Assembly (NCBI RefSeq): GCF_003971235.1
Contig: NZ_CP034661.1
Location: 1 to 64,000, forward strand
Length of the DNA stretch: 64,000 bases
Direction: 5' to 3'
Origin: Chryseobacterium aureum
GTDB taxonomy: Bacteria > Bacteroidota > Bacteroidia > Flavobacteriales > Weeksellaceae
How positions within the stretch are numbered: the stretch's first letter is position 1; each line of letters opens with the position of its first letter. Below the pieces are notes generated by a model, which made no database searches, had not been told where the DNA came from, and saw only the letters and a list, made by a program, of their open reading frames with translations. Shown here in pieces: positions 24,935 to 34,936 of this stretch. A program made the translations under genes and the position numbers.

Positions 24935-26494
24935 ATGAAAAATACTAAATATAAAGTACTTGCTCTTCTGGCTTTCTTAGCGATAAATACTTCTTGTCTT
25001 AATGATTTAGACACAGAGCCGAAGGTAGAACAAACTTTAGAAAATCTATTGGCAGCAGATCCAAAGGCTGTTGAAGGTTTATTATCAAGATTATATGCGA
25101 GTTTTGCACTTTCAAGCGTAGAAGGTCCGGATAAATCAGATATTTCAGGTGCGGATCCTGGAGAATCACCATTTGTAAGAGGACTTGTCAATCTACAGGA
25201 TTTTACGGCAGATGATATGAAGAACAGATGGGGGGATAATGGATTGGATCAGTTGACAACAACAGCCAATTGGACTTCAAATAATAAGTTTTTCAAATAT
25301 GTTTATGATAGGATCTATTATACAGTTCCGCAAGCAACAAACTTAATTCTTATTATGAAAAGTGATAAGGTAAACTATGCTAATAAAAATCAGGTTGTTG
25401 ATGAACTAAGATTTTTAAGAGCTTTATCCTATTATTATTTAATTGATCTTTTTGGGAAAGGTGCTTTAGTTACTGATCAGAATTTCAACACAAGTACACT
25501 TTTACCGGAAACATCAAGAAAGGAGCTTTTTAATTATGTTGAAAGTGAATTATTGGCAATAGAAGCTACTCTTCCTGCTTCAAACTCATATGGTAGAGCA
25601 AATAAGTCTTGTGCAAGAATGCTTTTGGCTAAGTTATACCTTAATGCCGAAGTGTATACAGGAACAGCTAGATATAGTGATGCAGCGAATTTTATTAATA
25701 AGATTATCAATGAAGGGGGATATCAGCTGGAAGCTAATATCAGAAAGAACTTTTCTTCAGATAATAACACCTCTAAAGAAATTATATTCCCGCTTTTAGC
25801 AGACGCAGTTTCCAGCCAAAGTTTTGGTAACACAACTTATCTTGTAAATGGAAGTATAAGTACGGATACTATGGTACCGGCAGACTTTGGAGCTAAACAG
25901 GGGTGGGCTGGTCACAGAGCTACAAAAGCCTGGTACGGATTATTTGGAAACAGCATTGCAGATCTTCAGGCAAGTCCTGATAAAAGAGCAAAATTGTTTT
26001 GGACTCAAGGGCATAATTGGGAAATGAATGATTATAAAACATGGTCTGACGGATTGCCATCTGATAAGTTCTGGAACAAGGATTCAAATGGAGCAGGGGG
26101 AGCAACTGATTTCTCTTCCACAGATTTCCCATTGTTCAGATTGGCAGATGTTTATTTAATGTATGCTGAATGTGCTTTAAGAGGAGCTGCCGGAACAACA
26201 GTTTCTCAAGGGTTGATATACCTGAATCAGGTAAGAGCCAGAGCAGGAGCTACACCATTAGCGGCTATAACCTTAGATGTGGTTCTGGATGAAAGAGCGA
26301 GAGAATTAAACTTCGAAGGTATGAGAAGACAGGATCTTATCAGATTTGGTAAATTTACCGGAGGTACTTACTTATGGCCATGGAAAGGAGGAGTGAAAAA
26401 CGGAACTTCAATTTCGGATAATTATAAAATATTCCCAATTCCGAGTACGGCTTTACAATCGAATCCTAACTTAACTCAAAATCCAGGTTATTAA
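24935..26494 (+). CDS. SusD/RagB family nutrient-binding lipoprotein
   Basis: A 519-residue surface lipoprotein forming the lid on the SusC channel. The lipobox ends at Cys21 (LAINTSC). The TPR-like helical SusD fold is indicated by LRFLRALSYYYLIDLFG, ARMLLAKLYLNAEVYTG, FPLFRLADVYLMYAECAL and the C-terminal VVLDERARELNFEGMRRQDL plus IPSTALQSNPNLTQNPGY, all standard SusD blocks. It lies between the SusC and SusE-like genes in one operon, which supports starch or maltodextrin capture. Confidence 0.96.
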   Translation: MKNTKYKVLALLAFLAINTSCLNDLDTEPKVEQTLENLLAADPKAVEGLLSRLYASFALSSVEGPDKSDISGADPGESPFVRGLVNLQDFTADDMKNRWGDNGLDQLTTTANWTSNNKFFKYVYDRIYYTVPQATNLILIMKSDKVNYANKNQVVDELRFLRALSYYYLIDLFGKGALVTDQNFNTSTLLPETSRKELFNYVESELLAIEATLPASNSYGRANKSCARMLLAKLYLNAEVYTGTARYSDAANFINKIINEGGYQLEANIRKNFSSDNNTSKEIIFPLLADAVSSQSFGNTTYLVNGSISTDTMVPADFGAKQGWAGHRATKAWYGLFGNSIADLQASPDKRAKLFWTQGHNWEMNDYKTWSDGLPSDKFWNKDSNGAGGATDFSSTDFPLFRLADVYLMYAECALRGAAGTTVSQGLIYLNQVRARAGATPLAAITLDVVLDERARELNFEGMRRQDLIRFGKFTGGTYLWPWKGGVKNGTSISDNYKIFPIPSTALQSNPNLTQNPGY

Positions 26495-26512
26495 TTTTAA
26501 AAAAACTAAAAA

Positions 26513-27625
26513 ATGAAAAAAATATTTAATGTTTTATTAGTCACTCTGGTAGGCTTATACCTTATTTCATGTTCGAAAGAAGATGATAAAATTGAGTTGA
26601 AGAATACTTCGCAGGCAAAAATAACTTCAGATAAGACTTCTATAGTACTTGATGAAACAAAAGCGGGACAAAATGCACTGACTGTTACTTGGGAAAACCC
26701 AACATTTAGTCCAAGTGTAGGATTCAGCAATTCTCTGCAGTTTGCTGTAGCCGGAACAGGCTTCGCTACAAACGTACTCCAGGATCTGCCTTCGGACCAG
26801 AAAACGTTTTCACTTACTCATTTGCAGCTTAATAACATCCTTGCACAGTTAAATGTAGCTCCTGATGCAGCTAAGCCTATTGAAGTGAGAATGAGAACCT
26901 CATTAAACAGTACTACTTTCTTTTATTCAAATACTGTTACTATAAATATGACAGGATATAAGCCTAATCCGGATCTTATTTATCCAAAAATAAATGTTCC
27001 GGGAGGATATGCCGGAGCTGCAGGATATGCAGATTGGGAACCTACAAATTCCCCGAATTTATTTTCACCTGAGAAAAATGATAAATATAGAGGCTTTATT
27101 TATGTAACGAATTCTAACAGTGAGTATAAGTTTACAATCAATCAAAGCTACACAGGAGATAAGGGAGATGACGGTACATTTACAGGGAAATTAGTGGAAA
27201 CAGGAGAGGTGAATATAAAAGCTGCCGCTGCAGGAACCTATTATATAAAAGTAGACTGGGCTGCCAATACCTATTCTTCCGTTATTGCAAACTTTGGAAT
27301 TATTGGGGATGCTACTCCTACTGGTTGGGGATCAGACACTGATTTTGTATATAATCCTGCAACTAAGACTTTTGTAATTAATTCAATTGCATTATCCAAT
27401 ACAGGAGTATTTAAATTCAGAGCTAATGATGATTGGGCAATGAAATTCCAGCCAAAAGATGCAGATCAGACTTTGGTTTCCGGAACTGCTGTACAGTCTT
27501 ATTTAAGTTCGGAGAACACAGTAACAGGAGATCCTGCATATAAAGTTTCTCAGGCAGGTAATTATAAAATTGAGCTGGATTTACACAATTCAGCATATTA
27601 TAAACTAACGGTTACAAAATTATAA
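26513..27625 (+). CDS. SusE/SusF-like starch-binding lipoprotein
   Basis: A 370-residue lipoprotein. The lipobox ends at Cys20 (GLYLISC) and is followed by SKEDD, an acidic pattern like the Bacteroidota lipoprotein export signal for the cell surface. An Ig-like N-terminal SusE domain (about 30-150, TSIVLDET, LTVTWENP) leads to two beta-sandwich repeats of the SusE/F type (about 155-260 and 265-370; GFIYVTNSNSEYKFT and VFKFRANDDWAMKF). These repeats bind starch in Bacteroides. It is third in the operon, 18 bases after SusD, and a terminator follows. Confidence 0.88.
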   Translation: MKKIFNVLLVTLVGLYLISCSKEDDKIELKNTSQAKITSDKTSIVLDETKAGQNALTVTWENPTFSPSVGFSNSLQFAVAGTGFATNVLQDLPSDQKTFSLTHLQLNNILAQLNVAPDAAKPIEVRMRTSLNSTTFFYSNTVTINMTGYKPNPDLIYPKINVPGGYAGAAGYADWEPTNSPNLFSPEKNDKYRGFIYVTNSNSEYKFTINQSYTGDKGDDGTFTGKLVETGEVNIKAAAAGTYYIKVDWAANTYSSVIANFGIIGDATPTGWGSDTDFVYNPATKTFVINSIALSNTGVFKFRANDDWAMKFQPKDADQTLVSGTAVQSYLSSENTVTGDPAYKVSQAGNYKIELDLHNSAYYKLTVTKL

Positions 27626-27645
27626 TAATATTGAATTTATAAAGC

Positions 27646-27674
27646 AAAGTGCTGTTTTACCACAGCACTTTTTA
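27646..27674 (+). terminator. Terminator after the SusE-like gene
   Basis: AAAGTGCTGT (27646-27655) pairs with ACAGCACTTT (27662-27671), followed by T. It may reduce readthrough into the GH97 gene. Confidence 0.8.
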
Positions 27675-27702
27675 TCTATTTTAAGTTAATTAAATAGTCA
27701 TT

Positions 27703-29859
27703 ATGAAGAAAATTACAGTTGGAGCGCTTTTGCTCTCAATGATGTTCACAGGTTTGAATGCCCAATCTTTAAAATCTCCTGATGGAAAGTTTGAAATGAA
27801 TTTTCAGCTCAAAGAAGGAATTCCATACTATAACCTGAAATACAACGGTGCGGTAGTCGTAGAAGATTCTAAATTGGGACTGAGATTATTTAAAGACACA
27901 GCCATAAAATTTGCTTCTGAAATAGCCAAACCAGAAGATGCAAAATTCGATCTGAATAACGGTTTTGCAAAGACAGATGAAAAAAGAGACTCCAAAAATG
28001 AAAGCTGGCAGCCGGTTTTAGGAGAAAAGAAAAATTATATCAACCATTACAATGAGCTGGCAGTTACCCTGAACCAGGCTTCTACAGACAGAAGTATTGT
28101 GGTAAAATTCAGATTGTTCAATGATGGTCTGGGGTTCAGATATGAATTCCCGCAGCAGAAAAATCTTAATTATTTCGTTATCAGAGAAGAAGATTCTGAA
28201 ATTGATTTCCCTACCGATATGAAGGCATGGTGGATGGTTGCAGATTACGACTCTCAGGAATACCAGTATCAGGAAACAAAAGTTTCTGAAATTCCGTCAA
28301 AATGGGATAAAGCATATGACGCTAACGCATCTCAGACATTGGTGAAAAATGCAGTTCAGTCTCCGTTGATGCTTAAAAAAGAGGGGAAAGAGCCTTTGTA
28401 TATCAATGTTGCAGAAGCAGCCGTATTAGATTATCCGGCTTCACACCTTGAAGTAGACGCCATTAATTATAAATTCAAAACGCATTTAACTGCTGACAGA
28501 CAGGGTGCAAAAGGATATATTCAGACGCCGTCGGTAACGCCTTGGAGAACCATTATTGTAGCACCGAAAGCAGAGCAGGTAATGGATTCTAAAATGATCT
28601 TTAACCTTAATGAGCCTACAAAATATACAGACACCTCTTACATTCATCCTACAAAATACATGGGAGTTTGGTGGGAAATGATCATCGGAAAATCACAATG
28701 GGCTTATTCTACCGCTGAAAATGTTCATTTAGGAAAAACTGATTTTGCGAAATTAACTCCCAACGGAAAACACGCAGCCAACAATACAAAAGTTAAAGAA
28801 TATATTGACTTTGCCGCAGAAAACGGATTCCAGGGATTATTGATCGAAGGCTGGAATATTGGTTGGGAAGACTGGTTCGGGCACTCTAAGGAATTTGTTT
28901 TCGATTTCATTACCCCTTATCCGGATTTTGATATCAAAATGTTGAATGAATATGCCCATTCAAAAGGAATTAAACTGATCATGCACCATGAAACATCAGG
29001 TTCCGCAGCGAATTATGAAAGATGGGCTGATAAAGCTTTTCAAACCATGAATAAATACGGTTATGATGCTGTGAAAACAGGATATGTGGGAGACATTATT
29101 CCCAGAGGAGAGCATCATTATTCCCAATGGATGATTAATCACTATTACAGAATTGTAGAAAAAGCAAATGACTATAAAATCATGGTGAATTCTCACGAAT
29201 CTGTACGTCCTACAGGAGAAAGCCGTACCTATCCGAACTATATTTCTGCAGAAGCTGCACGTGGAACAGAATATGAAGCATTCGGAGGAAATAAGCCGGA
29301 CCACCATACCGTTCTTCCTTTTACAAGATGGATGGGAGGTTCCATGGATTACACACCGGGAATTTTCCAGACAAAACTAGACTATTATTTCCCTGGAGAT
29401 AATCGTTTTGTAAAAACTACTCTGGTAAAACAGCTGGCACTTTATGTAACCATGTATATGCCGCTACAGATGGCTGCAGACCTTCCTGAGAACTACAAAA
29501 AACATATGGATGCATTTCAGTTTATCAAGGATGTAGCAGCAGATTGGGATGATACCAGGATCTTATCCGCAGAACCGGGAGACTACGTTATCACGGCAAG
29601 AAAAGCAAAAGGTACTGAAAACTGGTTTGTAGGAGGAATTACCGATGAAAACAAACGTGACTATACATTAGACTTCTCTTTCCTGGATAAAGGAAAGAAA
29701 TATGAAGCAATCATCTATGAAGATGGAAAAGATGCTGATTATATTGATAACCCTCAGAGTTATAACATCTATAAAAAAGAGATTACAAGCAAGTCTAAAA
29801 TTAATTTTAAAATGGCAAGAAGTGGCGGTTTCGCAATTTCTATTAAACCCGTAAAATAA
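27703..29859 (+). CDS. Glycoside hydrolase family 97 alpha-glucosidase (SusB-like)
   Basis: A 718-residue periplasmic enzyme with signal peptide MKKITVGALLLSMMFTGLNAQ. It shows the GH97 order: an N-terminal beta-supersandwich (SLKSPDGKFEMNFQL), then a barrel with GLLIEGWNIGWEDW, MHHETSG, VNSHESVRPTGESRTYPN and EAARGTEYEAFGG, and a C-terminal sheet domain. The glutamates in the last three blocks match the acid/base positions of inverting GH97 enzymes such as SusB. It should release glucose from maltooligosaccharides brought in by the SusC/SusD pair. Length is normal. Confidence 0.95.
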   Translation: MKKITVGALLLSMMFTGLNAQSLKSPDGKFEMNFQLKEGIPYYNLKYNGAVVVEDSKLGLRLFKDTAIKFASEIAKPEDAKFDLNNGFAKTDEKRDSKNESWQPVLGEKKNYINHYNELAVTLNQASTDRSIVVKFRLFNDGLGFRYEFPQQKNLNYFVIREEDSEIDFPTDMKAWWMVADYDSQEYQYQETKVSEIPSKWDKAYDANASQTLVKNAVQSPLMLKKEGKEPLYINVAEAAVLDYPASHLEVDAINYKFKTHLTADRQGAKGYIQTPSVTPWRTIIVAPKAEQVMDSKMIFNLNEPTKYTDTSYIHPTKYMGVWWEMIIGKSQWAYSTAENVHLGKTDFAKLTPNGKHAANNTKVKEYIDFAAENGFQGLLIEGWNIGWEDWFGHSKEFVFDFITPYPDFDIKMLNEYAHSKGIKLIMHHETSGSAANYERWADKAFQTMNKYGYDAVKTGYVGDIIPRGEHHYSQWMINHYYRIVEKANDYKIMVNSHESVRPTGESRTYPNYISAEAARGTEYEAFGGNKPDHHTVLPFTRWMGGSMDYTPGIFQTKLDYYFPGDNRFVKTTLVKQLALYVTMYMPLQMAADLPENYKKHMDAFQFIKDVAADWDDTRILSAEPGDYVITARKAKGTENWFVGGITDENKRDYTLDFSFLDKGKKYEAIIYEDGKDADYIDNPQSYNIYKKEITSKSKINFKMARSGGFAISIKPVK

Positions 29860-29883
29860 TTCATCTGAAAAGAGACTAAACTA

Positions 29884-29924
29884 ACCCCGGTTCATCAAAA
29901 TTCTGATGTCCGGGGTATTTTTTT
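29884..29924. terminator. Terminator between GH97 and the convergent desaturase-type gene
   Basis: ACCCCGG (29884-29890) with CCGGGGT (29910-29916) plus an inner CATCA/TGATG stem, followed by seven T on the plus strand. Confidence 0.8.
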
Positions 29925-29931
29925 GAACAGA

Positions 29932-30924
29932 TTATTGGTCTCCTGTCTGCTGGTTCAGTGGTGAATACGGGTATTCAGCTTCTGAAACTGGCTCTTTGGC
30001 AGATAAAGGTCTGTTTTTTATCTTTTCCTTATACTCTTTCTGGTACTGTTTCACCGTTTTACCCGTACCGTCATGCCGCCATCCTGGTGAATAAAAAAGA
30101 TACTTGATGCGGTTTTTCAGGGATAATCCCGGCTGTCTGATATCTTTTCCTATTCTTCTCCATTCATAAAAAAGCATAGTGGCAGGGTCTTTAGATTTAA
30201 TTTTTGGATAAACTCCATATTTAACAGGCACTTCGGGATCTTCCTTTTCAAAAGTTCCGAAAATTTTATCCCAGATAATCAGTCCCATTCCCATATTACG
30301 GTCCAGATATTTGATATTGCATGCATGATGTACCCTGTGATGAGAAGGAGTCACCAGAATATACTCCAGAAATCCCATACTTTTAATGGATTGGGTGTGA
30401 ACAAAAGTACCGTAAATCTGTATTGCAGAGTAGGCTACCAGTATATGCCACGGATGAAACCCTATAAAAGCCAGCGGAGAAAAAAACAGATATCTGTACA
30501 ACGGCTGAAATACAGGACTTCTGAATCCTGTGCTGATATTGAAATAATCAGAATTATGATGGGTAATATGTACCGCCCAGAAAACCCTTGAATGATGATC
30601 TACATAATGATGCACATAATAAGCAAAATCCTGAGCCAGGAATACCGCAATCCAGTACCAGACTCCCTCTTGCCAGTCGAAGACACGGTGATGGTAGAAA
30701 AACATCATGACGAATAGAGAAAATCCCTTCATGATAATGTCCAGTCCATAGTTCAGCAGGGCAAAAAGAACATTGGTGGCTACATCTTTAGTCTCGTAAA
30801 TCTTTTCCTTATTAAAATGACTGTATGCCATCTCTATAAAAATAATCACAGCAAATACAGGAATCGTCCAGCTGTAAACAACATCCGGTCCCTCAGTTTT
30901 GAACATATTACTGAAATCAAACAT
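29932..30924 (-). CDS. Sterol desaturase / fatty acid hydroxylase family membrane protein
   Basis: A 330-residue membrane protein with the His-box pattern of the di-iron fatty acid hydroxylase superfamily: HHYVDHHSR, HITHHNSDY and HHRVHHACN, between four to five hydrophobic helices. Relatives oxidise sterols, carotenoids or alkylglycerol ether lipids; the substrate here is not known. The last 80 residues are basic and soluble (YQKEYKEKIKNRPLS). It is inserted on the opposite strand inside the starch-utilisation locus, which is out of keeping with its likely lipid role. Confidence 0.9.
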   Translation of the reverse strand: MFDFSNMFKTEGPDVVYSWTIPVFAVIIFIEMAYSHFNKEKIYETKDVATNVLFALLNYGLDIIMKGFSLFVMMFFYHHRVFDWQEGVWYWIAVFLAQDFAYYVHHYVDHHSRVFWAVHITHHNSDYFNISTGFRSPVFQPLYRYLFFSPLAFIGFHPWHILVAYSAIQIYGTFVHTQSIKSMGFLEYILVTPSHHRVHHACNIKYLDRNMGMGLIIWDKIFGTFEKEDPEVPVKYGVYPKIKSKDPATMLFYEWRRIGKDIRQPGLSLKNRIKYLFYSPGWRHDGTGKTVKQYQKEYKEKIKNRPLSAKEPVSEAEYPYSPLNQQTGDQ

Positions 30925-31124
30925 TTTTTCTGTAAAACTAAAAATAAAAAGGATGAAATATTATTTTTTTACATGAATTTTTTTGTGAATTTTTAACTAT
31001 TCTCATGATTTTTTTAAAGTAAATGTGGAATTTTAAAAATTAAAAGCTTCCAGGACAAAAAAAGAGATATTATGATAGGTTTTGAACGTATATTTGGAAA
31101 TTTAATGTTAAATTGAACACTAAT

Positions 31125-32984
31125 ATGAAGAAATTATACACAGCATTAGCCCTTTCGATAGCAGCGGCAGCCTTTTCCCAAAAAGCGTTGGAAAAAGTAG
31201 AACCGGCCTTCTGGTGGAAAGGAATGAAAAATCCTGAACTGCAGATTCTTGTCTATGGAAAAAACGTTGCCCAAAACGAGGTAACACTCTCTGATGGAGT
31301 GCAAATTAAAGACATTCGGAAAGTGGATAATCCCAATTACATTTTTATTACAGTTAATACCAACGAAATAAATGTTCCGAAGTTTACCATTAATATTAAA
31401 AAAGACAAAAAAAATATAGGGTCTTATACTTATGAACTCAAACAGAGAAACGCTGGATCTGCCAATCGTGAGTCTTATACTTCAAAAGATGTAATGTACC
31501 TGATCATGCCAGACCGTTTTGCCAATGGGGATGAGAAAAACGATTCAATGCCGGAACTCACAGAAAAAGCAAACCGCAGCCTTCCTAACGGAAGACATGG
31601 CGGCGACCTCCGAGGCATCATCAACCATCTGGACTATATTCAGGATCTGGGAGCTACAGCAGTCTGGTTAACCCCGGTGAATGAAGACAATGAAAAAATA
31701 TATTCCTATCACGGTTATGCCCAAACTGATTTGTATAAAATTGATGCCCGTTACGGAACTAACGAAGAATACAGAACGTTATCTCAGGAACTGAACAAAA
31801 GAAATATGAAACTGGTGATGGACTATGTGACCAATCACTGGGGTGGTTCGCACTGGATGATCAGGGATCTTCCTTCAAAAGACTGGATCCATTGGTTTGA
31901 TGACAGTGAAAATGGTTTTAAACGGTCCAACTATAAAACAACTACACAGTTCGATACCAACGCCTCCGATATTGATAAAAAATATGCGCTGGATGGATGG
32001 TTTGATACTACCATGCCTGATATTAACCAAAAGAATCCATTGGTCTTAAAATATCTGACTCAAAATGCAATCTGGTGGATTGAATATGCAGAACTGGGTG
32101 GATTTCGGGTAGATACCTATCCTTATAATGATAAGGAAGCGATGGCAAAATGGGCGAAAGCTATTACTGATGAATACCCCAAATTCAATATTGTAGGCGA
32201 AACCTGGTTGTATACAGCTGCCCAGATTGCAGCATGGCAGAAAGATTCCAAAATAGGAGAAATTGCAGGATACAATTCAAATTTACCCTCCGTAATGGAT
32301 TTTATGCTCTTTGAAAACATGCCTAAAGCACTGAAGGAAAAAGAAAGTTGGGATAAAGGCATGATCAAAATTTATGATTCTTTTACCAGCGATTTTCTGT
32401 ATCCGGATCTCAAAAATCTTTTAGTTTTCTTTGAAAATCATGATACTGAAAGATGGAACGAGATTTTTAATGCCAATCCTGATGCTTATAAAATGGCGCT
32501 CACAATCATTTCTACGGTAAGAGGAATTCCACAGCTTTATTACGGATCAGAAATAGGGATGCGCGGGGACAAAAATGCAGGAGGTGATGCCGATATCCGC
32601 AGAGATTTTCCGGGAGGCTGGAAGTCCGACAAACAGAATGCCTTTCTTTCATCGGCTCAGACTCCGGAGCAGAAAGAGTTTTTCCAGTTTACCAAAAAAT
32701 TGCTGAACTGGAGGAAGGGAAAAGATGTGATCCATAACGGGAAAACTAAGAATTTCGTTCCTCAGGACGGTGTTTTCGTTTATTTCAGATATAATGAAAA
32801 AGAAAGTGTAATGGTGGTGATCAATAATAATGAAAAAGACCAGACATTAGACCTGAAACGTTTTGAAGAATCCCTTAATGGATTTACCAAAGGAAAAGAA
32901 GTGATTTCAGGAAAAAGCATGTCATTACAAAACAGTATGCATATTCCTGCAAAAACCCCGTTAATTATTGAACTCGAAAAATAA
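31125..32984 (+). CDS. Glycoside hydrolase family 13 enzyme (neopullulanase/cyclomaltodextrinase-like, SusA-like)
   Basis: A 619-residue periplasmic alpha-amylase-family enzyme. Signal peptide MKKLYTALALSIAAAAFSQ, an N-terminal Ig-like domain (about 25-115) as in cyclomaltodextrinases, then the barrel with region I MDYVTNHW, region II GGFRVDTYP (nucleophile Asp330), region III VGETW (acid Glu359) and region IV ENHD (Asp440). It has no lipobox, so it is not the surface SusG type. The ATG at 31125 was chosen; a TTG four codons upstream is in frame but would sit before a normal signal peptide. TATATTTG at 31089-31096 is a possible -7 box. It is first of a three-gene operon. Confidence 0.94.
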   Translation: MKKLYTALALSIAAAAFSQKALEKVEPAFWWKGMKNPELQILVYGKNVAQNEVTLSDGVQIKDIRKVDNPNYIFITVNTNEINVPKFTINIKKDKKNIGSYTYELKQRNAGSANRESYTSKDVMYLIMPDRFANGDEKNDSMPELTEKANRSLPNGRHGGDLRGIINHLDYIQDLGATAVWLTPVNEDNEKIYSYHGYAQTDLYKIDARYGTNEEYRTLSQELNKRNMKLVMDYVTNHWGGSHWMIRDLPSKDWIHWFDDSENGFKRSNYKTTTQFDTNASDIDKKYALDGWFDTTMPDINQKNPLVLKYLTQNAIWWIEYAELGGFRVDTYPYNDKEAMAKWAKAITDEYPKFNIVGETWLYTAAQIAAWQKDSKIGEIAGYNSNLPSVMDFMLFENMPKALKEKESWDKGMIKIYDSFTSDFLYPDLKNLLVFFENHDTERWNEIFNANPDAYKMALTIISTVRGIPQLYYGSEIGMRGDKNAGGDADIRRDFPGGWKSDKQNAFLSSAQTPEQKEFFQFTKKLLNWRKGKDVIHNGKTKNFVPQDGVFVYFRYNEKESVMVVINNNEKDQTLDLKRFEESLNGFTKGKEVISGKSMSLQNSMHIPAKTPLIIELEK

Positions 32985-32993
32985 TTATTATAC

Positions 32994-33521
32994 ATGAAAA
33001 AACTAACAATAGCCTATACATTCATCCTTTTTGTACTGGGATTTTCTTTACTCACCGCACAGTCTAAAGGTGCGTTTGAAAAAGAAAAATCAGAAATCGG
33101 TACCATGCTGGATGCATTCAATGTAGCCGCTGCAAAAGCAGATTATACTGCTTATTTTAACTTTTTTGACGATGAATCTACCTTTATTGGAACAGATGCC
33201 ACCGAAATCTGGAATAAAAAAGAATTCATGATCTGGGCAAAACCTTATTTTGACAAAAAGAAAACCTGGAATTTTAAGGCCATTAAACGAAATATATACT
33301 TCAGTAAAGATGGAAAGCTGGCTTGGTTTGATGAATTACTGGATACCCAGATGAAAATCTGCAGAGGTTCCGGTGTGGTAGAAAAAATCAACGGAAGCTG
33401 GAAAGTAAAGCAATACGTTCTTTCCATGACAGTTCCTAATGAAGTGGTAGATAAAGTTGTTCCTGAAAAAGTACCTGTCGAAGATGTATTAATTCAAAAA
33501 CTGAAAGCAGAATGGCGGTAA
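32994..33521 (+). CDS. Secreted NTF2-like (SnoaL/DUF4440-type) protein in the starch locus
   Basis: A 175-residue protein with signal peptide MKKLTIAYTFILFVLGFSLL and one NTF2-like domain: helix MLDAFNVAAAKADYTAYFNFF, then DDESTFIGTDATEIWNKKEF, and the closing NGSWKVKQYVLSMTVPN. It has no known activity. It lies 9 bases after the GH13 gene and overlaps the next gene by 10 bases (or by one base if the MFS starts at 33521), so all three are translated together. Confidence 0.78.
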   Translation: MKKLTIAYTFILFVLGFSLLTAQSKGAFEKEKSEIGTMLDAFNVAAAKADYTAYFNFFDDESTFIGTDATEIWNKKEFMIWAKPYFDKKKTWNFKAIKRNIYFSKDGKLAWFDELLDTQMKICRGSGVVEKINGSWKVKQYVLSMTVPNEVVDKVVPEKVPVEDVLIQKLKAEWR

Positions 33522-34930
33522 TGAACGGAAGATATGAAAGCGGGAAGCCTGGCAAAAAAATAAAACCTGATTTATCCTTAGTTCAGATTATTAATATGAG
33601 CATGGGATTTTTAGGAATCCAGATGGCATTTGGTCTGCAGAATGGAAATGCAAGCCGTATTCTCGGAAATTTAGGAGCAGACGTTCACGAGCTGTCGTGG
33701 TTCTGGCTGGTGGCTCCCATTACAGGCTTGATTGTTCAGCCCATCATAGGCCATATGGGAGATAATACATGGAGCCCGCTGGGGAGAAGAAAACCTTACT
33801 TTTTAATTGGAGCTGTTTTGTGTGCTATCGGACTGGTTCTCCTTCCGAATGCGGCCTCTGTTACCCAGATGTTTGCGGCTAATGCCCTTTTATTAGCAGT
33901 AATATTTCTGGCCATGATGGATGCTTCTGTGAATATTGCAATGGAACCCTTCAGAGCTTTGGTAGGAGATATGCTTCCTAAACATCAGGGAACAATAGGG
34001 TTTTCTGTACAAACAATTCTGATCGGTATTGGGGCGGTATTGGGATCATATTTACCGAATTGGCTAACAAAAATGGGGATTTCCAATGAAGCACCGAAAG
34101 GTTTTGTTGCAGATAATGTGATTTATTCTTTTTATATAGGTGCCACTCTGCTTATTATATCCATTTTATATACGATCTTCACTACCAGGGAATACTCTCC
34201 ACAGGAGTTCGCTGATTTTGAAGATAGAGAAGATGGAGAAAAGCATGAATCTAAATTTTCAGATATTTTCAAAGATTTTGCTGCGATTCCTTCCCAGATG
34301 AAAAAGCTGGGAATTGTTCAGTTTTTCTCATGGTTTGCCTTATTTACCATGTGGGTGTTTACGACCAGTGCGCTGGCGACCCATCATTTTGGGCTTTCTC
34401 CGGAAGATACCCATTCCAAAGCATTCAATGATGCTGGAGACTTAACAGGAAAACTCTTTGGAATGTATAATCTCTGGGCAATTCCGTTTGCCTTTCTACT
34501 AACCCCTATAGCTAAGTTGATAGGAAAAAAGCAAACCCATGCTTTGGCTTTATTGTGTGGAGGGTTGGGACTTGTTTCAATGTATTTCATTAAAGATGTC
34601 AACAGTCTGTGGATCTCAATGATTGGATTAGGTTTTGCCTGGGCAAGTATTCTGGCCATGCCTTATGCTATGCTTATTGAAGTGATTCCGCAGAGAAAAA
34701 TGGGAGTGTATATGGGAATATTCAATTTCTTTATTGTAATCCCGCAGATTATCAATGGATTATTCGGCGGCCCTGTGGTAAGTGGTGTTTTTGGAAAACA
34801 AGCCATGGATTATGTGGTGGTAGGAGGGGTATGTATGCTGATAGGAGCTGTTGTAACGATGATTTTTGTTAAATCAGAAGATGAAACACCAAAAGAAATT
34901 GAAGAAGAAATTAAGCAGGTACATTTTTAA
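33512..34930 (+). CDS. Sugar MFS transporter (maltose/sucrose type)
   Basis: A 472-residue inner membrane transporter with 12 hydrophobic segments. The N-terminal block MSMGFLGIQMAFGLQNGNAS, the loop GHMGDNTWSPLGRRKPY and the GPH/SUC-type topology match the maltose/sucrose transporters used by Bacteroidota starch loci. It should import maltose or maltodextrin released by the GH13 and GH97 enzymes. Two starts are possible: 33512, or 33521 (TAATG overlap with the previous stop), which would remove three residues. The protein is last in the operon. Confidence 0.92.
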   Translation: MAVMNGRYESGKPGKKIKPDLSLVQIINMSMGFLGIQMAFGLQNGNASRILGNLGADVHELSWFWLVAPITGLIVQPIIGHMGDNTWSPLGRRKPYFLIGAVLCAIGLVLLPNAASVTQMFAANALLLAVIFLAMMDASVNIAMEPFRALVGDMLPKHQGTIGFSVQTILIGIGAVLGSYLPNWLTKMGISNEAPKGFVADNVIYSFYIGATLLIISILYTIFTTREYSPQEFADFEDREDGEKHESKFSDIFKDFAAIPSQMKKLGIVQFFSWFALFTMWVFTTSALATHHFGLSPEDTHSKAFNDAGDLTGKLFGMYNLWAIPFAFLLTPIAKLIGKKQTHALALLCGGLGLVSMYFIKDVNSLWISMIGLGFAWASILAMPYAMLIEVIPQRKMGVYMGIFNFFIVIPQIINGLFGGPVVSGVFGKQAMDYVVVGGVCMLIGAVVTMIFVKSEDETPKEIEEEIKQVHF

Positions 34931-34936
34931 TAATGA

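Noticed and set aside
31113..31124. TTG start giving four more residues on the GH13 enzyme
   Set aside because: ATG at 31125 starts an ordinary signal peptide; a rare start is not needed.
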